From Novipirellula galeiformis (GTDB lineage: Bacteria > Planctomycetota > Planctomycetia > Pirellulales > Pirellulaceae), in NCBI RefSeq assembly GCF_007860095.1, contig NZ_SJPT01000007.1, forward strand, positions 124,001-188,000: a stretch of 64,000 bases of DNA. The letters are read 5' to 3'. A program made the position numbers and the translations under genes. The notes below the pieces were generated by a model, which saw only the letters and a program-made list of their open reading frames with translations, was not told the origin of the DNA and searched no databases. Shown here in pieces: positions 51,791 through 61,046 of this stretch (its first letter is position 1; each line of letters begins with the position of its first letter).

Positions 51791-51826
51791 CTACCCGGCC
51801 AACCACAGCTACCCGGCCAACCACAG
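51791..51826. repeat. 18-bp tandem duplication over the CPBP stop codon
   Basis: CTACCCGGCCAACCACAG occurs at 51791-51808 and 51809-51826. The right copy encodes the last codons of the CPBP gene (minus strand, L-W-L-A-G-stop); the left copy repeats the same codons after the stop. Confidence 0.85.
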
Positions 51827-52726
51827 CCGAAGCATCTCGACGCTCATCGTAAAACTGTTCAACACGATGTGAACGACAAGCGATGGGGTGATGCGTCCGG
51901 TTTGGCGATAAAGAAATCCCAAACCGACAGAGAAAAAGAACAACGGGATCGCCGCAGCGCCTTGGTTTCCATGCATCAATGCGAAAATCAGGCTCGTCAA
52001 AAACAGTGGCCAAAGACTTCTCGGCCGCCAAATGTCCGCCGCATTCTCGTCATCGGGATCCAGTGCCAACTCGTCTTCATCGGGGCGATCGGCGAACGAT
52101 TGCAAACTGCCTTGCAACAGCACGCGAAACAGAAACTCCTCTACCCAGGGAGCAACCAAAGCTGTTCCCATGAACAGCACGATAAAGAAGACGGGCGTCG
52201 GTGATTGTTTCATCACATCCAACACGGGATGTTGATACTCGACCATCTGCGAGGCCAATTGGGCGATCAGCAGCGTCGGTGGAATCAACATCAGCGAGGC
52301 GCGCAATCCGATCACGACGTCGCTGCGTTTCCACACCAAGCCAAGCCGCTGGGCAGCATCGGGTCGGATAATACGCAAGAAGCCGAGGGTCCCGGCGAAG
52401 GCAATCAAACCGCCAACCGATTGCGCCGAAAGCCCCGCGAGCAATGCGTCCGAACTTGCCGCCTCTCCCTGGACCGCCGGGGGAATTTGCCCCAAGGCAA
52501 TGAACAACTTCATGGCCAACAGACTGATGACCAAGCTCAACCCAAACATCAGCATCGCGTCCGAAACGGCCCAGAACGGACGATCACGCGACTCCGCAGG
52601 CAACACCGCGTCGCTCCACGATCGATTCGACCGGAGCACGCGATGAATCGTTTTGCCCCACAACCCTAGACAGCCCGCAATCACCAATACGATCGCACTC
52701 ACCGCCGCTACGTCACCGATTTCCAT
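51809..52726 (-). CDS. CPBP family intramembrane glutamic endopeptidase
   Basis: 305 residues, about eight membrane segments. CPBP/Abi motifs: WVEEFLFRVLLQG (EExxxR, motif 1), FALMHGNQG (motif 2 His) and HIVLNSFT (motif 3, His and Asn). These are the catalytic residues of the Rce1-like glutamate proteases, which cleave within the membrane. Ordinary roles in bacteria include bacteriocin immunity and processing of membrane-anchored peptides; no such partner is visible. The gene follows pgsA after 12 bases, so it is probably co-transcribed with phosphatidylglycerol phosphate synthase. The C-terminal codons lie in an 18-bp duplication. Confidence 0.88.
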   Translation of the reverse strand: MEIGDVAAVSAIVLVIAGCLGLWGKTIHRVLRSNRSWSDAVLPAESRDRPFWAVSDAMLMFGLSLVISLLAMKLFIALGQIPPAVQGEAASSDALLAGLSAQSVGGLIAFAGTLGFLRIIRPDAAQRLGLVWKRSDVVIGLRASLMLIPPTLLIAQLASQMVEYQHPVLDVMKQSPTPVFFIVLFMGTALVAPWVEEFLFRVLLQGSLQSFADRPDEDELALDPDDENAADIWRPRSLWPLFLTSLIFALMHGNQGAAAIPLFFFSVGLGFLYRQTGRITPSLVVHIVLNSFTMSVEMLRLWLAG

Positions 52727-52738
52727 TTCGCGATTCCG

Positions 52739-53338
52739 TTACTCTGCGTCCTGCTCGCCACGCATGATCCGAGCGGCCGCGATCGTGTAGTCGTAGCCAG
52801 AGTAGACCGTCAAGGCGATCGATGACCAAAGCAAGACCGTCGCGGTGGTTTGCAACCACGGAGCGACAGGCGTGCTTATCAAACAGAGCAACGCGGCGAC
52901 AATCGCGGCGCATTGTAGAACCATCTTCCACTTGCCTAACCAGCTCGCTGAAAAATCGCCCCCCCCACCTTCGATGATCCCACGCAGACTCGTCACCAAC
53001 AATTCACGGCCGACCACGATGGTGGCCATCCACGAGGCCACGCCGGAACCGGTGGCTTCCACCAGAGCGATGAAGGATCCGCAAATGATGATTTTGTCCA
53101 CAAACGGATCGAAGATGCGGCCCAGCTTCGTCACTTGCCCATACTTGCGGGCCCAGTATCCGTCCATCCAATCGGTCGAAGCCGCGATCAGGAAGATCAC
53201 CAGGGCGGTTCCGCGATATCCCATCGGAATCAGTGCCATGACCGCGATCGCGAGCAAGAAACGCACCGAGGTGAGTGCATTGGGGACGTTATAAATCGAC
53301 TTGGATGCCGCTGAGTTCATTGCTGGATTCATGCTCAT
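52739..53338 (-). CDS. pgsA: CDP-diacylglycerol-glycerol-3-phosphate 3-phosphatidyltransferase
   Basis: 199 residues from ATG 53338, which gives NVPNALTSVRFLLAIAVMA, the standard PgsA start. In-frame codons upstream are not conserved. The CDP-alcohol transferase motif is complete: DGYWARKYGQVTKLGRIFD followed by PFVD, that is DG-x2-AR-x8-G-x3-D-x3-D. The enzyme makes phosphatidylglycerol phosphate from CDP-diacylglycerol and glycerol 3-phosphate in the cytoplasmic membrane. The gene starts a probable operon with the CPBP protease (12 bases between them). Confidence 0.92.
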   Translation of the reverse strand: MSMNPAMNSAASKSIYNVPNALTSVRFLLAIAVMALIPMGYRGTALVIFLIAASTDWMDGYWARKYGQVTKLGRIFDPFVDKIIICGSFIALVEATGSGVASWMATIVVGRELLVTSLRGIIEGGGGDFSASWLGKWKMVLQCAAIVAALLCLISTPVAPWLQTTATVLLWSSIALTVYSGYDYTIAAARIMRGEQDAE

Positions 53339-53833
53339 TGATCGTGCCGTTACAAGTTCCAAGACTAACAGATCACGCCCAAATGCGAAGTGGTGCAAAA
53401 TCGCAAACCATCCGCACGCAACCATGCTGGAACTGCTTGAGCAACCACAAGACGTTCTCCCCAGCCCAGAGCCTGAATCGCAACGTTTGCTTCGCGCGAT
53501 CAAGAAAAGAGTCGCCCCGCCCCGGATGCCGACAAGAATCACATCCTGTAGCGACGAACTCGGATTTTTCATCACCCGACGCGTGAGTTTTGAAGTTTCG
53601 CTATTCGATCCGTTCGAGGCCGAATGCTCCGCAATTTGCCTAGGTCTCGTCCATGGATTCGAACCATCGATGGGGGCCCCATTCCATGGTTTTCTTGGCC
53701 CCCGACGCGCGGGACTAGGCAAACTTCCGAGGCTTTGCCCCGGACGACAAACACGCAACTTCAAAACGCGTGAGCGTGGGATTCATCGTAGAGTCCCCTG
53801 TGATTTTTTCATTGCCGCCCGAGTTCGCTGCGG
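53339..53833. other. Intergenic region with dispersed-element copy
   Basis: 495 bases with no convincing gene. The 53587-53771 interval is bounded by inverted GTTTTGAAGTT cores. Open frames here (for example 53301-53867 plus strand) have no recognisable features. Confidence 0.45.
53587..53771. repeat. Dispersed intergenic element, copy 3 (inverted cores)
   Basis: GTTTTGAAGTTTCG at 53587-53600 and the reverse complement of ACGCGTTTTGAAGTTGC at 53755-53771 face each other, 154 bases apart. The core matches those at 10293, 11886, 12000 and 44956. Confidence 0.65.
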
Positions 53834-55255
53834 TTATTCGCCGAGCGACGCTGCGATCAAATCGTAGCCGTCCGCCGCGACGATTTCGCACTTTTTGATG
53901 TCACCCACTTGGATGGACTCGTTTTCGTCCGAAGGCGAAACGTAGACGATTCCGTCGATGTCGGGGGCTTCGCACCGCGTACGACCGATCCAAACGCCCT
54001 CTTGCTCGGGCAACGGTGCATCGATGATGACATCGTCAATCGTGCCGATTCGGCTTTGCACCCATTCAAAGGCAATTTTTTGCTGGACGGCCATCAACTC
54101 GCCTTGCCGACGCTCCGCCACTTCTTTGGGCACGCGGTTGGGCAACTTGGCTGCCGGCGTGTCCTCTTCGACCGAGTACGTGAACACGCCGAGGTGCTCA
54201 AAGCGTTGCTGCTCGGCGAAATCAATCAATTCGGCAAAGTCCTCGTCCGTTTCGCCGGGGAATCCCGCGATCATCGTCGTTCGCATCACGAGGTTGTCGA
54301 TTCGCGAACGCAATTTACCGAGGATTTCTTCTTGCAGCGAACGCGTCGTCTTGCGTGCCATCCGTTTCAGCATCGTGTCACTAGCGTGTTGCAGCGGCAT
54401 GTCGATATACGGCAACACGCGTTTGGCACCGGCGAGTGTGTCGATCAGCGCGTCGTCAATGTACATCGGATAAAAGTACATCAAGCGAATCCACTCGACC
54501 GAATCGATTTTGTCGAGTTCGGTCAACAGTTCGGTTAGCCGAGGCGTGCCATACAGATCTTTGCCGTAATACGTCGTATCTTGGGCAACGACGACGATCT
54601 CTTTAACACCGCTATCGCCGAGCCGTTTCGCTTCGTCGATGACTTGGTCCATCGGCTTGCTGTAATGCTTGCCACGCATTTTCGGGATCGCACAAAACGT
54701 GCACAATCGATCGCAGCCTTCGCTGATCTTCAGGTAGGCAAAGTGCCGAGGGGTAACCGCACTTCGCACCGCATCGCTGAGTGGCTTGATCGGCGCGGGA
54801 CGGAAAACCTTTTGCTGTTCCTCGACGCCCGATTGCAATCGATCGATGACCGACACGATTTCGTTTCGCCCAAAGACGCCGATCATGGCATCGATCTCAG
54901 GTCGCGCCTCCAGCAGTTTCCCCTGTTGACGCTCTGCCAAACAGCCGGTGACCACCACATTGCGAATCTTGCCTTGCCGTTTCAGAGCCAACATTTCGTC
55001 GATCGCCCCGAGCGACTCATCGCGAGCCGAATCGATAAACCCGCAAGTATTGACGACGACAAAATCCGCATTGTCGACGGAATCGACCATCGCGTAGCCG
55101 TCTTCATCGAGCCGCCCCAGCATTTGTTCGGTGTCGACAAGGTTCTTGGGACAGCCGAGGCTGATGACCGCATAGCGGCCGCGCTTGCTCGAATCGTCGC
55201 CTGCAGGACGGTTTTGCAGAGGGGAGGGCGTATCGGAAACGACAGGAAGTTGCAT
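53834..55255 (-). CDS. rimO: Ribosomal protein S12 methylthiotransferase
   Basis: 473 residues from ATG 55255. Methylthiotransferase (UPF0004) domain at 25-165 with [12 protein letters not shown] (C35) and NTCGFID (C71); radical SAM domain with CDRLCTFC (CxxxCxxC) in the middle; TRAM domain at the C-terminus ([31 protein letters not shown]). This set and the CPKNLVDTE signature define RimO, which adds a methylthio group to Asp89 of ribosomal protein S12. The three Cys of the first domain and three of the radical SAM loop carry two 4Fe-4S clusters. Confidence 0.95.
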   Translation of the reverse strand: MQLPVVSDTPSPLQNRPAGDDSSKRGRYAVISLGCPKNLVDTEQMLGRLDEDGYAMVDSVDNADFVVVNTCGFIDSARDESLGAIDEMLALKRQGKIRNVVVTGCLAERQQGKLLEARPEIDAMIGVFGRNEIVSVIDRLQSGVEEQQKVFRPAPIKPLSDAVRSAVTPRHFAYLKISEGCDRLCTFCAIPKMRGKHYSKPMDQVIDEAKRLGDSGVKEIVVVAQDTTYYGKDLYGTPRLTELLTELDKIDSVEWIRLMYFYPMYIDDALIDTLAGAKRVLPYIDMPLQHASDTMLKRMARKTTRSLQEEILGKLRSRIDNLVMRTTMIAGFPGETDEDFAELIDFAEQQRFEHLGVFTYSVEEDTPAAKLPNRVPKEVAERRQGELMAVQQKIAFEWVQSRIGTIDDVIIDAPLPEQEGVWIGRTRCEAPDIDGIVYVSPSDENESIQVGDIKKCEIVAADGYDLIAASLGE

Positions 55256-55486
55256 GGAGTGCACAGAACTAATGGGCGTTGATGGCTCAGCGAACGAGAA
55301 TTTTCGCAGGGAATGGTGAATTAAACCCAAGAAACGTCCCATTGGCTACCGACTTTCTCAGGATTCCCCCCGTTATTTTGGCTTCCCGCCTGTTTCTCAC
55401 CTCCCGCTTTCCCCACTAGATCCAACCCTCAAGGTCCCCTAAAACGCAACATGATTCGCCGCATGGGAGGCTTTCGCCCCCCTCGC

Positions 55487-56908
55487 TTACTTTTTGGGCT
55501 GCGACGACCGCTCCGACACTGGAATCGGCTTGCCTGTGTCCCGGTGGAATGAATCCGGAGTTAAATTCGCCTCGCCTGGGAACTGATCCGCCGTCTCGAC
55601 CTGCCATTGGTCCAATTTCCTTCGCAACATCCCCCGCACGCTCGCATACTCTGATTTGCCAGCGAGGTTGACAATGCAATTGGGATCCGCGACCACGTCA
55701 AACAAATACTCTTCGGTACCCTGCCGAAACATGCACTCTCGCTGGGCCTCGGTCAATTTCCCAGCCTTTTCGAGGGACCGCATCTCCGCGTACGTCGGGC
55801 TGTTCACGGCATCCGCAGGCGGGGTCCCTACGGTGTTGGGCAACCAATTTCGAACATAGCAAAATTGTGGGGTGTGAACGGCGCGCTCGAACGCGCGATA
55901 GTCGTGCCAATTGTGCTCGGCATAGGCAAACTCACGCACGCCCTGCGATCCATCGGCCAGCGTCCGAGCGAAACTAACGCCTTGAAAACGCTCCAACGGC
56001 GGTAGCCCTGCTAACTCAAAAATGGTCGGCGCGATGTCAATGGAACTGACCAAACTTTCACTGCTCGATCCCGCTTGTACCCGCTTTGGAAAGCGGACCA
56101 CCCAAGGCGTCTTCACCCCTGGTACATGAACACGTGTCTTGCAATAGGGAAACGGTCTGCCGTTATCACTCATGACCAAAATGAAGGTATTCTCGGCAAC
56201 CTGTTGAGCGTCGAGTTCCTTGAGCACCATGCCAACGTGTTCGTCAAAACGACCGATCTCGTCGTAGTAAAGGGCAAGGTCATCACGCACCGAGTCGGTA
56301 TCCGGCAAATACGGCGGCACCACGATTTCGTCTCGCCGGTGCGGACGTTCAATCGCTCCGGGGTGATAGTCGCGATGCGGATCGGTGTGCGCCGCCCACA
56401 GAAAGAACGGCTTGTCGCGAGGCCGACGCTTGACCGCTTCGACCCAAGCGTCTCCCATTTTTTCCGCTTTCGAACCCCGTCGATATTCCACTTGATCGGA
56501 AACCGCATTGCCGAGATGCCACTTTCCCACCGCAGCGGTCCAGTAACCCGACTCACGCAACGGCTTCGTCATGATCGTTTGCGTTTTGGGAAGCGGCATA
56601 TGCAACTCGCCGGCCCCAGTATTGTGAGGGTAACGCCCGGTCAGAATCGACGATCGACTTGGGCTGCATGACGAGCAGGTCAGGTACGCTGAATCAAACC
56701 GCATTCCCTGCTGGGCTAGCCGGTCGATGTTCGGCGTTTGGATCGACGGATGACCATAGGCACCACAATCGTCCCAGCTCATGTCGTCAGCGATGAAGAT
56801 GATAAAGTTGGGACGCGCATCTTCTGCGATTAAAGGACATGCCCCAACCGCAACGAGACACAACACCAGCGTTTGGATACAACGAGCCCCAGAGAACCTA
56901 GCCAACAT
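55487..56908 (-). CDS. Secreted sulfatase
   Basis: 473 residues from ATG 56908, which gives the signal peptide (IQTLVLCLVAVGACPLIAED). Sulfatase motif: CSPSRSSILTGRYP with C81 (position converted to formylglycine by the maturation enzyme), metal Asp pair D41 D42 in FIADDMSWDD and WAAHTDPHRD. The S1_8-like pattern (GHPSIQTPNIDRLAQQGMRFDSAYLTCSS) resembles heparan N-sulfatases, but substrate assignment by eye is weak. Secreted sulfatases in marine planctomycetes act on sulfated algal polysaccharides. It is downstream of the PepX-like gene on the same strand (339-base gap with the 16-bp repeat). Confidence 0.88.
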   Translation of the reverse strand: MLARFSGARCIQTLVLCLVAVGACPLIAEDARPNFIIFIADDMSWDDCGAYGHPSIQTPNIDRLAQQGMRFDSAYLTCSSCSPSRSSILTGRYPHNTGAGELHMPLPKTQTIMTKPLRESGYWTAAVGKWHLGNAVSDQVEYRRGSKAEKMGDAWVEAVKRRPRDKPFFLWAAHTDPHRDYHPGAIERPHRRDEIVVPPYLPDTDSVRDDLALYYDEIGRFDEHVGMVLKELDAQQVAENTFILVMSDNGRPFPYCKTRVHVPGVKTPWVVRFPKRVQAGSSSESLVSSIDIAPTIFELAGLPPLERFQGVSFARTLADGSQGVREFAYAEHNWHDYRAFERAVHTPQFCYVRNWLPNTVGTPPADAVNSPTYAEMRSLEKAGKLTEAQRECMFRQGTEEYLFDVVADPNCIVNLAGKSEYASVRGMLRRKLDQWQVETADQFPGEANLTPDSFHRDTGKPIPVSERSSQPKK

Positions 56909-57247
56909 TTCAAACAGATCCTTATTCGCTATCAAGACTTCAACGGCGTACTTCGCCAAACAACATTCCCCGAACAACGCTTCCGTCGTCGCGAGCTCCA
57001 CGCTCGTTCAACCCAAACAATTCCCGCTTGGCTGGTGCCCGGCGTTTCCCATTCCCGGCGTTTCCCATTCCCGGCGTTTCCCATACACTGAGCAGACCAT
57101 CAAACTCCACCTGTCGAACCCCACCTCCAGCTTGACTCCGCTGGACTCGCACCTCAGCTCGATTGAGGGCTTAGCTTGCATAATGTCCTTGACATAATGT
57201 CATTGGGTAGGCACGGCATCGATACAAATCGAAGTCGCTTCCACTGC
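56909..57247. other. Gap upstream of the first sulfatase, with 16-bp repeat
   Basis: 339 bases; contains the triple repeat at 57038-57083 and no convincing gene. Confidence 0.45.
57038..57083. repeat. 16-bp tandem repeat, 2.9 copies
   Basis: Unit CCCGGCGTTTCCCATT at 57038-57053 and 57054-57069, with a truncated third to 57083; copies are identical. Confidence 0.9.
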
Positions 57248-59122
57248 TTAGTCGTTCGCCTTGGGCGCCCTCGTTTGCGTCGCTTTCTCAAACGCTCGCA
57301 CGCCACCGACGACCGGCAATGACAATCGAGTCGCATCGACATCGACCGTCAACTCGGTGCCCGGTGTGGGCCGCAGCGTCACGTCTCGGTCGCTCGATAA
57401 AATCATCAACCCAATCTGTTGCCCCTTGGCAATGATTTGATCATCGGGTTGGAGATCAAACGTGACGTCATAGAATCGCCCCGGCTGGAGCGGTTCGCTT
57501 GCGGTCATCGAGCGATGGTTCTGAGGATCGGCCCAGCCGCGGGTGATAATGTTGTCGGTGATCTTGGCCTTCTCGTCATCATTCCACGGCAGCGAGACGA
57601 GCCACACCGAGAGATTCACGGCCGGCTTGCTGCTGGCCAATTTGATCTCAATCGTCGCAGTCCCCGATACATGCAGCGGTTCTTGCAGCGTTTCGGAAAC
57701 GTAGAGCAAGCGGTGCTGGGTCCATTCGGCTTGAGCAAGCGATTCGCCACTGAACGAGAAATTGTCGACAAGCGTTTCGTTGCCTTGACCGGGAACCGCG
57801 GTGGTCACGAGCGTCCCCTGTTGCGGGGCACCGGAGGTCAGATGCAACACGACCGGAGACGCCATCGGGTTGGGATAATCATCGTACGCCGTCGGTTCAT
57901 CGTGCTTCGCATCTTCTCGCACGATCCAAGCGCGCGGGTCGTTCTCGACCCCATTTTGAACGCCATGCAAGTACCGTGTGAACCAGCGATTCATCATCTT
58001 CATCGGCGGTGGCCCTCCATGTCCATCTTGGTGATAGTACGTTTGCGAAGGAATTCCCTTAGCCTTGACCGCTTGGTAAATGCGATTGCTATGCTCGGGG
58101 GTAACGTTCCAATCGTTGAAGCCGTGAGCCATCAACACAGCGGCTTTCAGCGGAGCAAGGTCATTCAAGTAATCACGTCGGGCCCAAAAGTCGTTGTAAT
58201 CGCCTTTGACACGGTCCATGCCTTCGGCCATTTCTTTATCGCGAACTTCACAGTCACAAAAATCGCGGCGAGCCGCATTTCCGCTGTGAATGAAATCGTA
58301 CAAATAGTCGACGTCTTCCCCTAAATAACCACCTGGGTGGCGCACCAAACCGTTGGAACGGTAGTAGTGATAATAAGAGGTGTTCGGCGCGATAGGGATA
58401 ATCGCCTCGAGGCCCTCGACCCCGGTGGTAGCGGCGGCCAACGGGATCGTGCCGTTGTACGAAGTGCCTGTCATTCCCACTTTGCCAGTCGACCAATACG
58501 CCGTGACCGGTTTGTCGCCATCCGGCGTCGTAAACCCTGGCGCACGACCACACAACCAATCGACCACCGCTTTTGGCGCCAACGATTCATTGTCCCCCCC
58601 CAGCGTTGGACAGCCTTCGGATAGCCCTGTTCCCGGAGCCGATGAGTGGACGACAACGTAACCGCGTGGCACCCACTCGTTGAGGTGCGACTTGGAGATG
58701 ATCGGTCGTTCGATTTTGAGCTCGATCTCGGGCATCGCTTTTCGGGGCGGCGGCTCCGCGCCTAGCTCGTGACGCACGTTCCAGAAATACGCTTCATCGC
58801 TCGAGCCCACGCCACAAAAGTAGGGGCTCGAAATGTAGACGACCGGCAATTTGAGTCCCTCGGAATCGGTTTGCCGCGGACGCGTGACATCCACATGCAT
58901 CCGGTCGAGCTTTCCATCGCCATCGGAATCAAACTCGGTTTCAACCCAAAGGTCGTGCCGAAGCCAACGATCGGGATCGTTGAAACTCTCGACCACCTGT
59001 GCTTCCCCGTCCTTGAAAACCGGAACCGCTAACCTTGGTTCTTCTCCGTTGGCCGGAAACGAAAGCAAAACCAGGCCGCAAAGCAGCGCCACGACAGGTC
59101 GATAGGAATCCGATGTCATCAT
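57248..59122 (-). CDS. Xaa-Pro dipeptidyl-peptidase-like alpha/beta hydrolase (CocE/NonD family)
   Basis: 624 residues from ATG 59122 (ATG 59119 is equally possible), with a signal peptide (VALLCGLVLLSFPANG). Alpha/beta hydrolase domain with GMTGTSYNG (nucleophile S221), HGFNDWNV (D337) and DGHGG (H368), then the galactose-binding-like C-terminal beta domain of the family (LLYVSETLQEPLHVSGTATIEI). The RSNGLV and PNTSYYHYYRS stretch is typical of PepX rather than CocE. It should release Xaa-Pro dipeptides in the periplasm; action on another ester or amide is possible. It sits between two sulfatase genes on the same strand. Confidence 0.85.
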   Translation of the reverse strand: MMTSDSYRPVVALLCGLVLLSFPANGEEPRLAVPVFKDGEAQVVESFNDPDRWLRHDLWVETEFDSDGDGKLDRMHVDVTRPRQTDSEGLKLPVVYISSPYFCGVGSSDEAYFWNVRHELGAEPPPRKAMPEIELKIERPIISKSHLNEWVPRGYVVVHSSAPGTGLSEGCPTLGGDNESLAPKAVVDWLCGRAPGFTTPDGDKPVTAYWSTGKVGMTGTSYNGTIPLAAATTGVEGLEAIIPIAPNTSYYHYYRSNGLVRHPGGYLGEDVDYLYDFIHSGNAARRDFCDCEVRDKEMAEGMDRVKGDYNDFWARRDYLNDLAPLKAAVLMAHGFNDWNVTPEHSNRIYQAVKAKGIPSQTYYHQDGHGGPPPMKMMNRWFTRYLHGVQNGVENDPRAWIVREDAKHDEPTAYDDYPNPMASPVVLHLTSGAPQQGTLVTTAVPGQGNETLVDNFSFSGESLAQAEWTQHRLLYVSETLQEPLHVSGTATIEIKLASSKPAVNLSVWLVSLPWNDDEKAKITDNIITRGWADPQNHRSMTASEPLQPGRFYDVTFDLQPDDQIIAKGQQIGLMILSSDRDVTLRPTPGTELTVDVDATRLSLPVVGGVRAFEKATQTRAPKAND

Positions 59123-59267
59123 GCGGGGTGATACGCCAAAGCAAAGGGGCAGAGCAGGTGGGGCAGGAAAACGCGCGAAGCGGTCTGGCGCCGCGCCGCA
59201 AGCATGGGCGGCCACCGGGCTCAGCGCACTTGGCACCGATTCATTGGAGGCGAACTGATTGGGCCCG

Positions 59268-60803
59268 CTAGCGAACCACTTTATCATAGAGCGGCAACGG
59301 AAAGTCGGGCTCAATCGTGCGTGTATTCAGATACGCGGTCTCAAGTCGCTTGACGATTTCAGGGTTCGCCGCCGCCAAATCATGCTGTTCCGCGCGGTCG
59401 GCATCCAAGTCGTAGAGCTCCCAATCGCCAACTTTCTTTTGCAGCAAATTACGCCGAATCGCTTTCCATTTCCCCTCGCGAATCGCCACGATGCCACCAT
59501 ATTGCGGGAATTCCCAGATCATTGGACTCGGCCGCTCGGGAGTTCCCTGGGATGTCAATTCCGGTACCAAGTTCAGCCCATCGAGCGAAATGCCCGACAG
59601 CGATGACTCGTTTTGCAAATCGATATTGGCCACTGCGCTGAGCGTGGTGAACCAATCGGGAAAGTACGAAGGCATGTCCGAGACCGAATTCGCTTGAACC
59701 CGCCCCGGCCATTTCACGATACACGGGATTCGGATTCCACCTTCGAAACAACTGCCCTTGAAACCGCGCAAACCACCGGTGGAATTAAAAAACGTGCAAG
59801 CCGCTCCGCCCACATGAAATTTGGGATTGGTCCTGCCGTGGGTGGGGCCGTTATCGGAGGTGAAAACGATCAACGTCTTTTCGCTGAGCTGGTGATCCTC
59901 TAGACGCTTGAGGATGGTGCCGACGTGTTCGTCTAGATCCGAGATCATGGCCGCATAGGCGGCCCGTGGACGCGGGTGCGGAAGATAGCCGTTGTCGCCA
60001 CGATAGGGACCGTTCTCTTCGTCCCAAGCGGCCGGATATTGGTCCACCCACGCTTTGGGCGGCTGCATCGCGACGTGAGGTTCGACAAACGGCAGGTACA
60101 GAAAGAACGGTTCGTCTTTATGCTTGTCAATGAATTTGACCGCTTCCTCAAGGATCAAGTCGGGCGCATAGTTTTCCGCTTCGTAATCTTCCGCATTGAT
60201 ATCGCCAGTCGGTTTGCGATCGTGCCCAGGAATCGGGTATTTATTAATTCGCACCTCGCGTTCATTGTTATCCAGAAAAGCGGGGTAATAGCTGTGTGCA
60301 TTGCTTTGGCAATTGTAACCGTAGAAGCGATCGAACCCTTGCTTGATTGGCGAGCCAGAGGTGTTTGAGGGTCCGAGTCCCCATTTGCCGAATGCGCCGG
60401 TGACGTAACCGGACTTTTTCAAGACCGACGCGATCGTGACGGTGCCCTCGTTCAGTGGCCATTGTCCTGGGAAAATGCGTCCGTTGCCCGAGACACGGTT
60501 TCCACGCACCTGGGCGTGAGCCAAATGTTGGCCGGTCATCAAAACGCACCGCGCCGGTGCACACACGGGAGCTCCAGTGTAATGCTGAGTAAACCGCATT
60601 CCTTCGCTTGCTAAGCGATCAAGATTGGGGGTGCGAATTTTCTCCTGGCCGTAACAACCGAGTTCACCATAGCCGAGGTCATCCGCCATGATGAAAACGA
60701 TGTTCGGTCGGTCCGGTGTGGCGGCTGCGGTCGGCGCGATTGCCATCAAGAGAACGAGCGGCGTGAACCCCAAGCAGCGGACAAAGCCAACGAATGCATT
60801 CAT
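59268..60803 (-). CDS. Secreted sulfatase (arylsulfatase family)
   Basis: 511 residues. The signal peptide (FTPLVLLMAIAPTAAATP) is followed by the sulfatase fold: FIMADDLGYGELGCYGQ (metal Asp pair D41 D42), CAPARCVLMTGQ with C81 for formylglycine, FGKWGLG, and LPFVEPHVAMQPP with the metal site. The C-x-P-x-R motif is the Cys type, as in the other sulfatase. The two sulfatases differ enough to have different substrates. The gene is upstream of the PepX-like gene (145-base gap), so the three may be transcribed together. Confidence 0.9.
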   Translation of the reverse strand: MNAFVGFVRCLGFTPLVLLMAIAPTAAATPDRPNIVFIMADDLGYGELGCYGQEKIRTPNLDRLASEGMRFTQHYTGAPVCAPARCVLMTGQHLAHAQVRGNRVSGNGRIFPGQWPLNEGTVTIASVLKKSGYVTGAFGKWGLGPSNTSGSPIKQGFDRFYGYNCQSNAHSYYPAFLDNNEREVRINKYPIPGHDRKPTGDINAEDYEAENYAPDLILEEAVKFIDKHKDEPFFLYLPFVEPHVAMQPPKAWVDQYPAAWDEENGPYRGDNGYLPHPRPRAAYAAMISDLDEHVGTILKRLEDHQLSEKTLIVFTSDNGPTHGRTNPKFHVGGAACTFFNSTGGLRGFKGSCFEGGIRIPCIVKWPGRVQANSVSDMPSYFPDWFTTLSAVANIDLQNESSLSGISLDGLNLVPELTSQGTPERPSPMIWEFPQYGGIVAIREGKWKAIRRNLLQKKVGDWELYDLDADRAEQHDLAAANPEIVKRLETAYLNTRTIEPDFPLPLYDKVVR

Positions 60804-61046
60804 GTTTAAACCACGTTTGTAACGAGTGACATGTCACCATCCGTGTGAGCGTTGCCGAGCTCGCGGTGAAATTTCCCCAACGCTAGCAGCGTGGAATCGA
60901 AATCGCCTCAGTGAAATCACAAGCCTCGATGGCTGTTCCGTTGATTTTCAACCACTGATTTTCGCGACGAACTTCGCCATGGGATGCGTCGTCAACGTCG
61001 CCTACTGCTAAACCATCTTAGTTCGCCGCAACGCCGCAACGTCAAC

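Noticed and set aside
53301-53867. 188-codon plus-strand open frame
   Set aside because: Overlaps the starts and ends of pgsA and rimO on the other strand, includes the inverted core element, and has no domain-like sequence.
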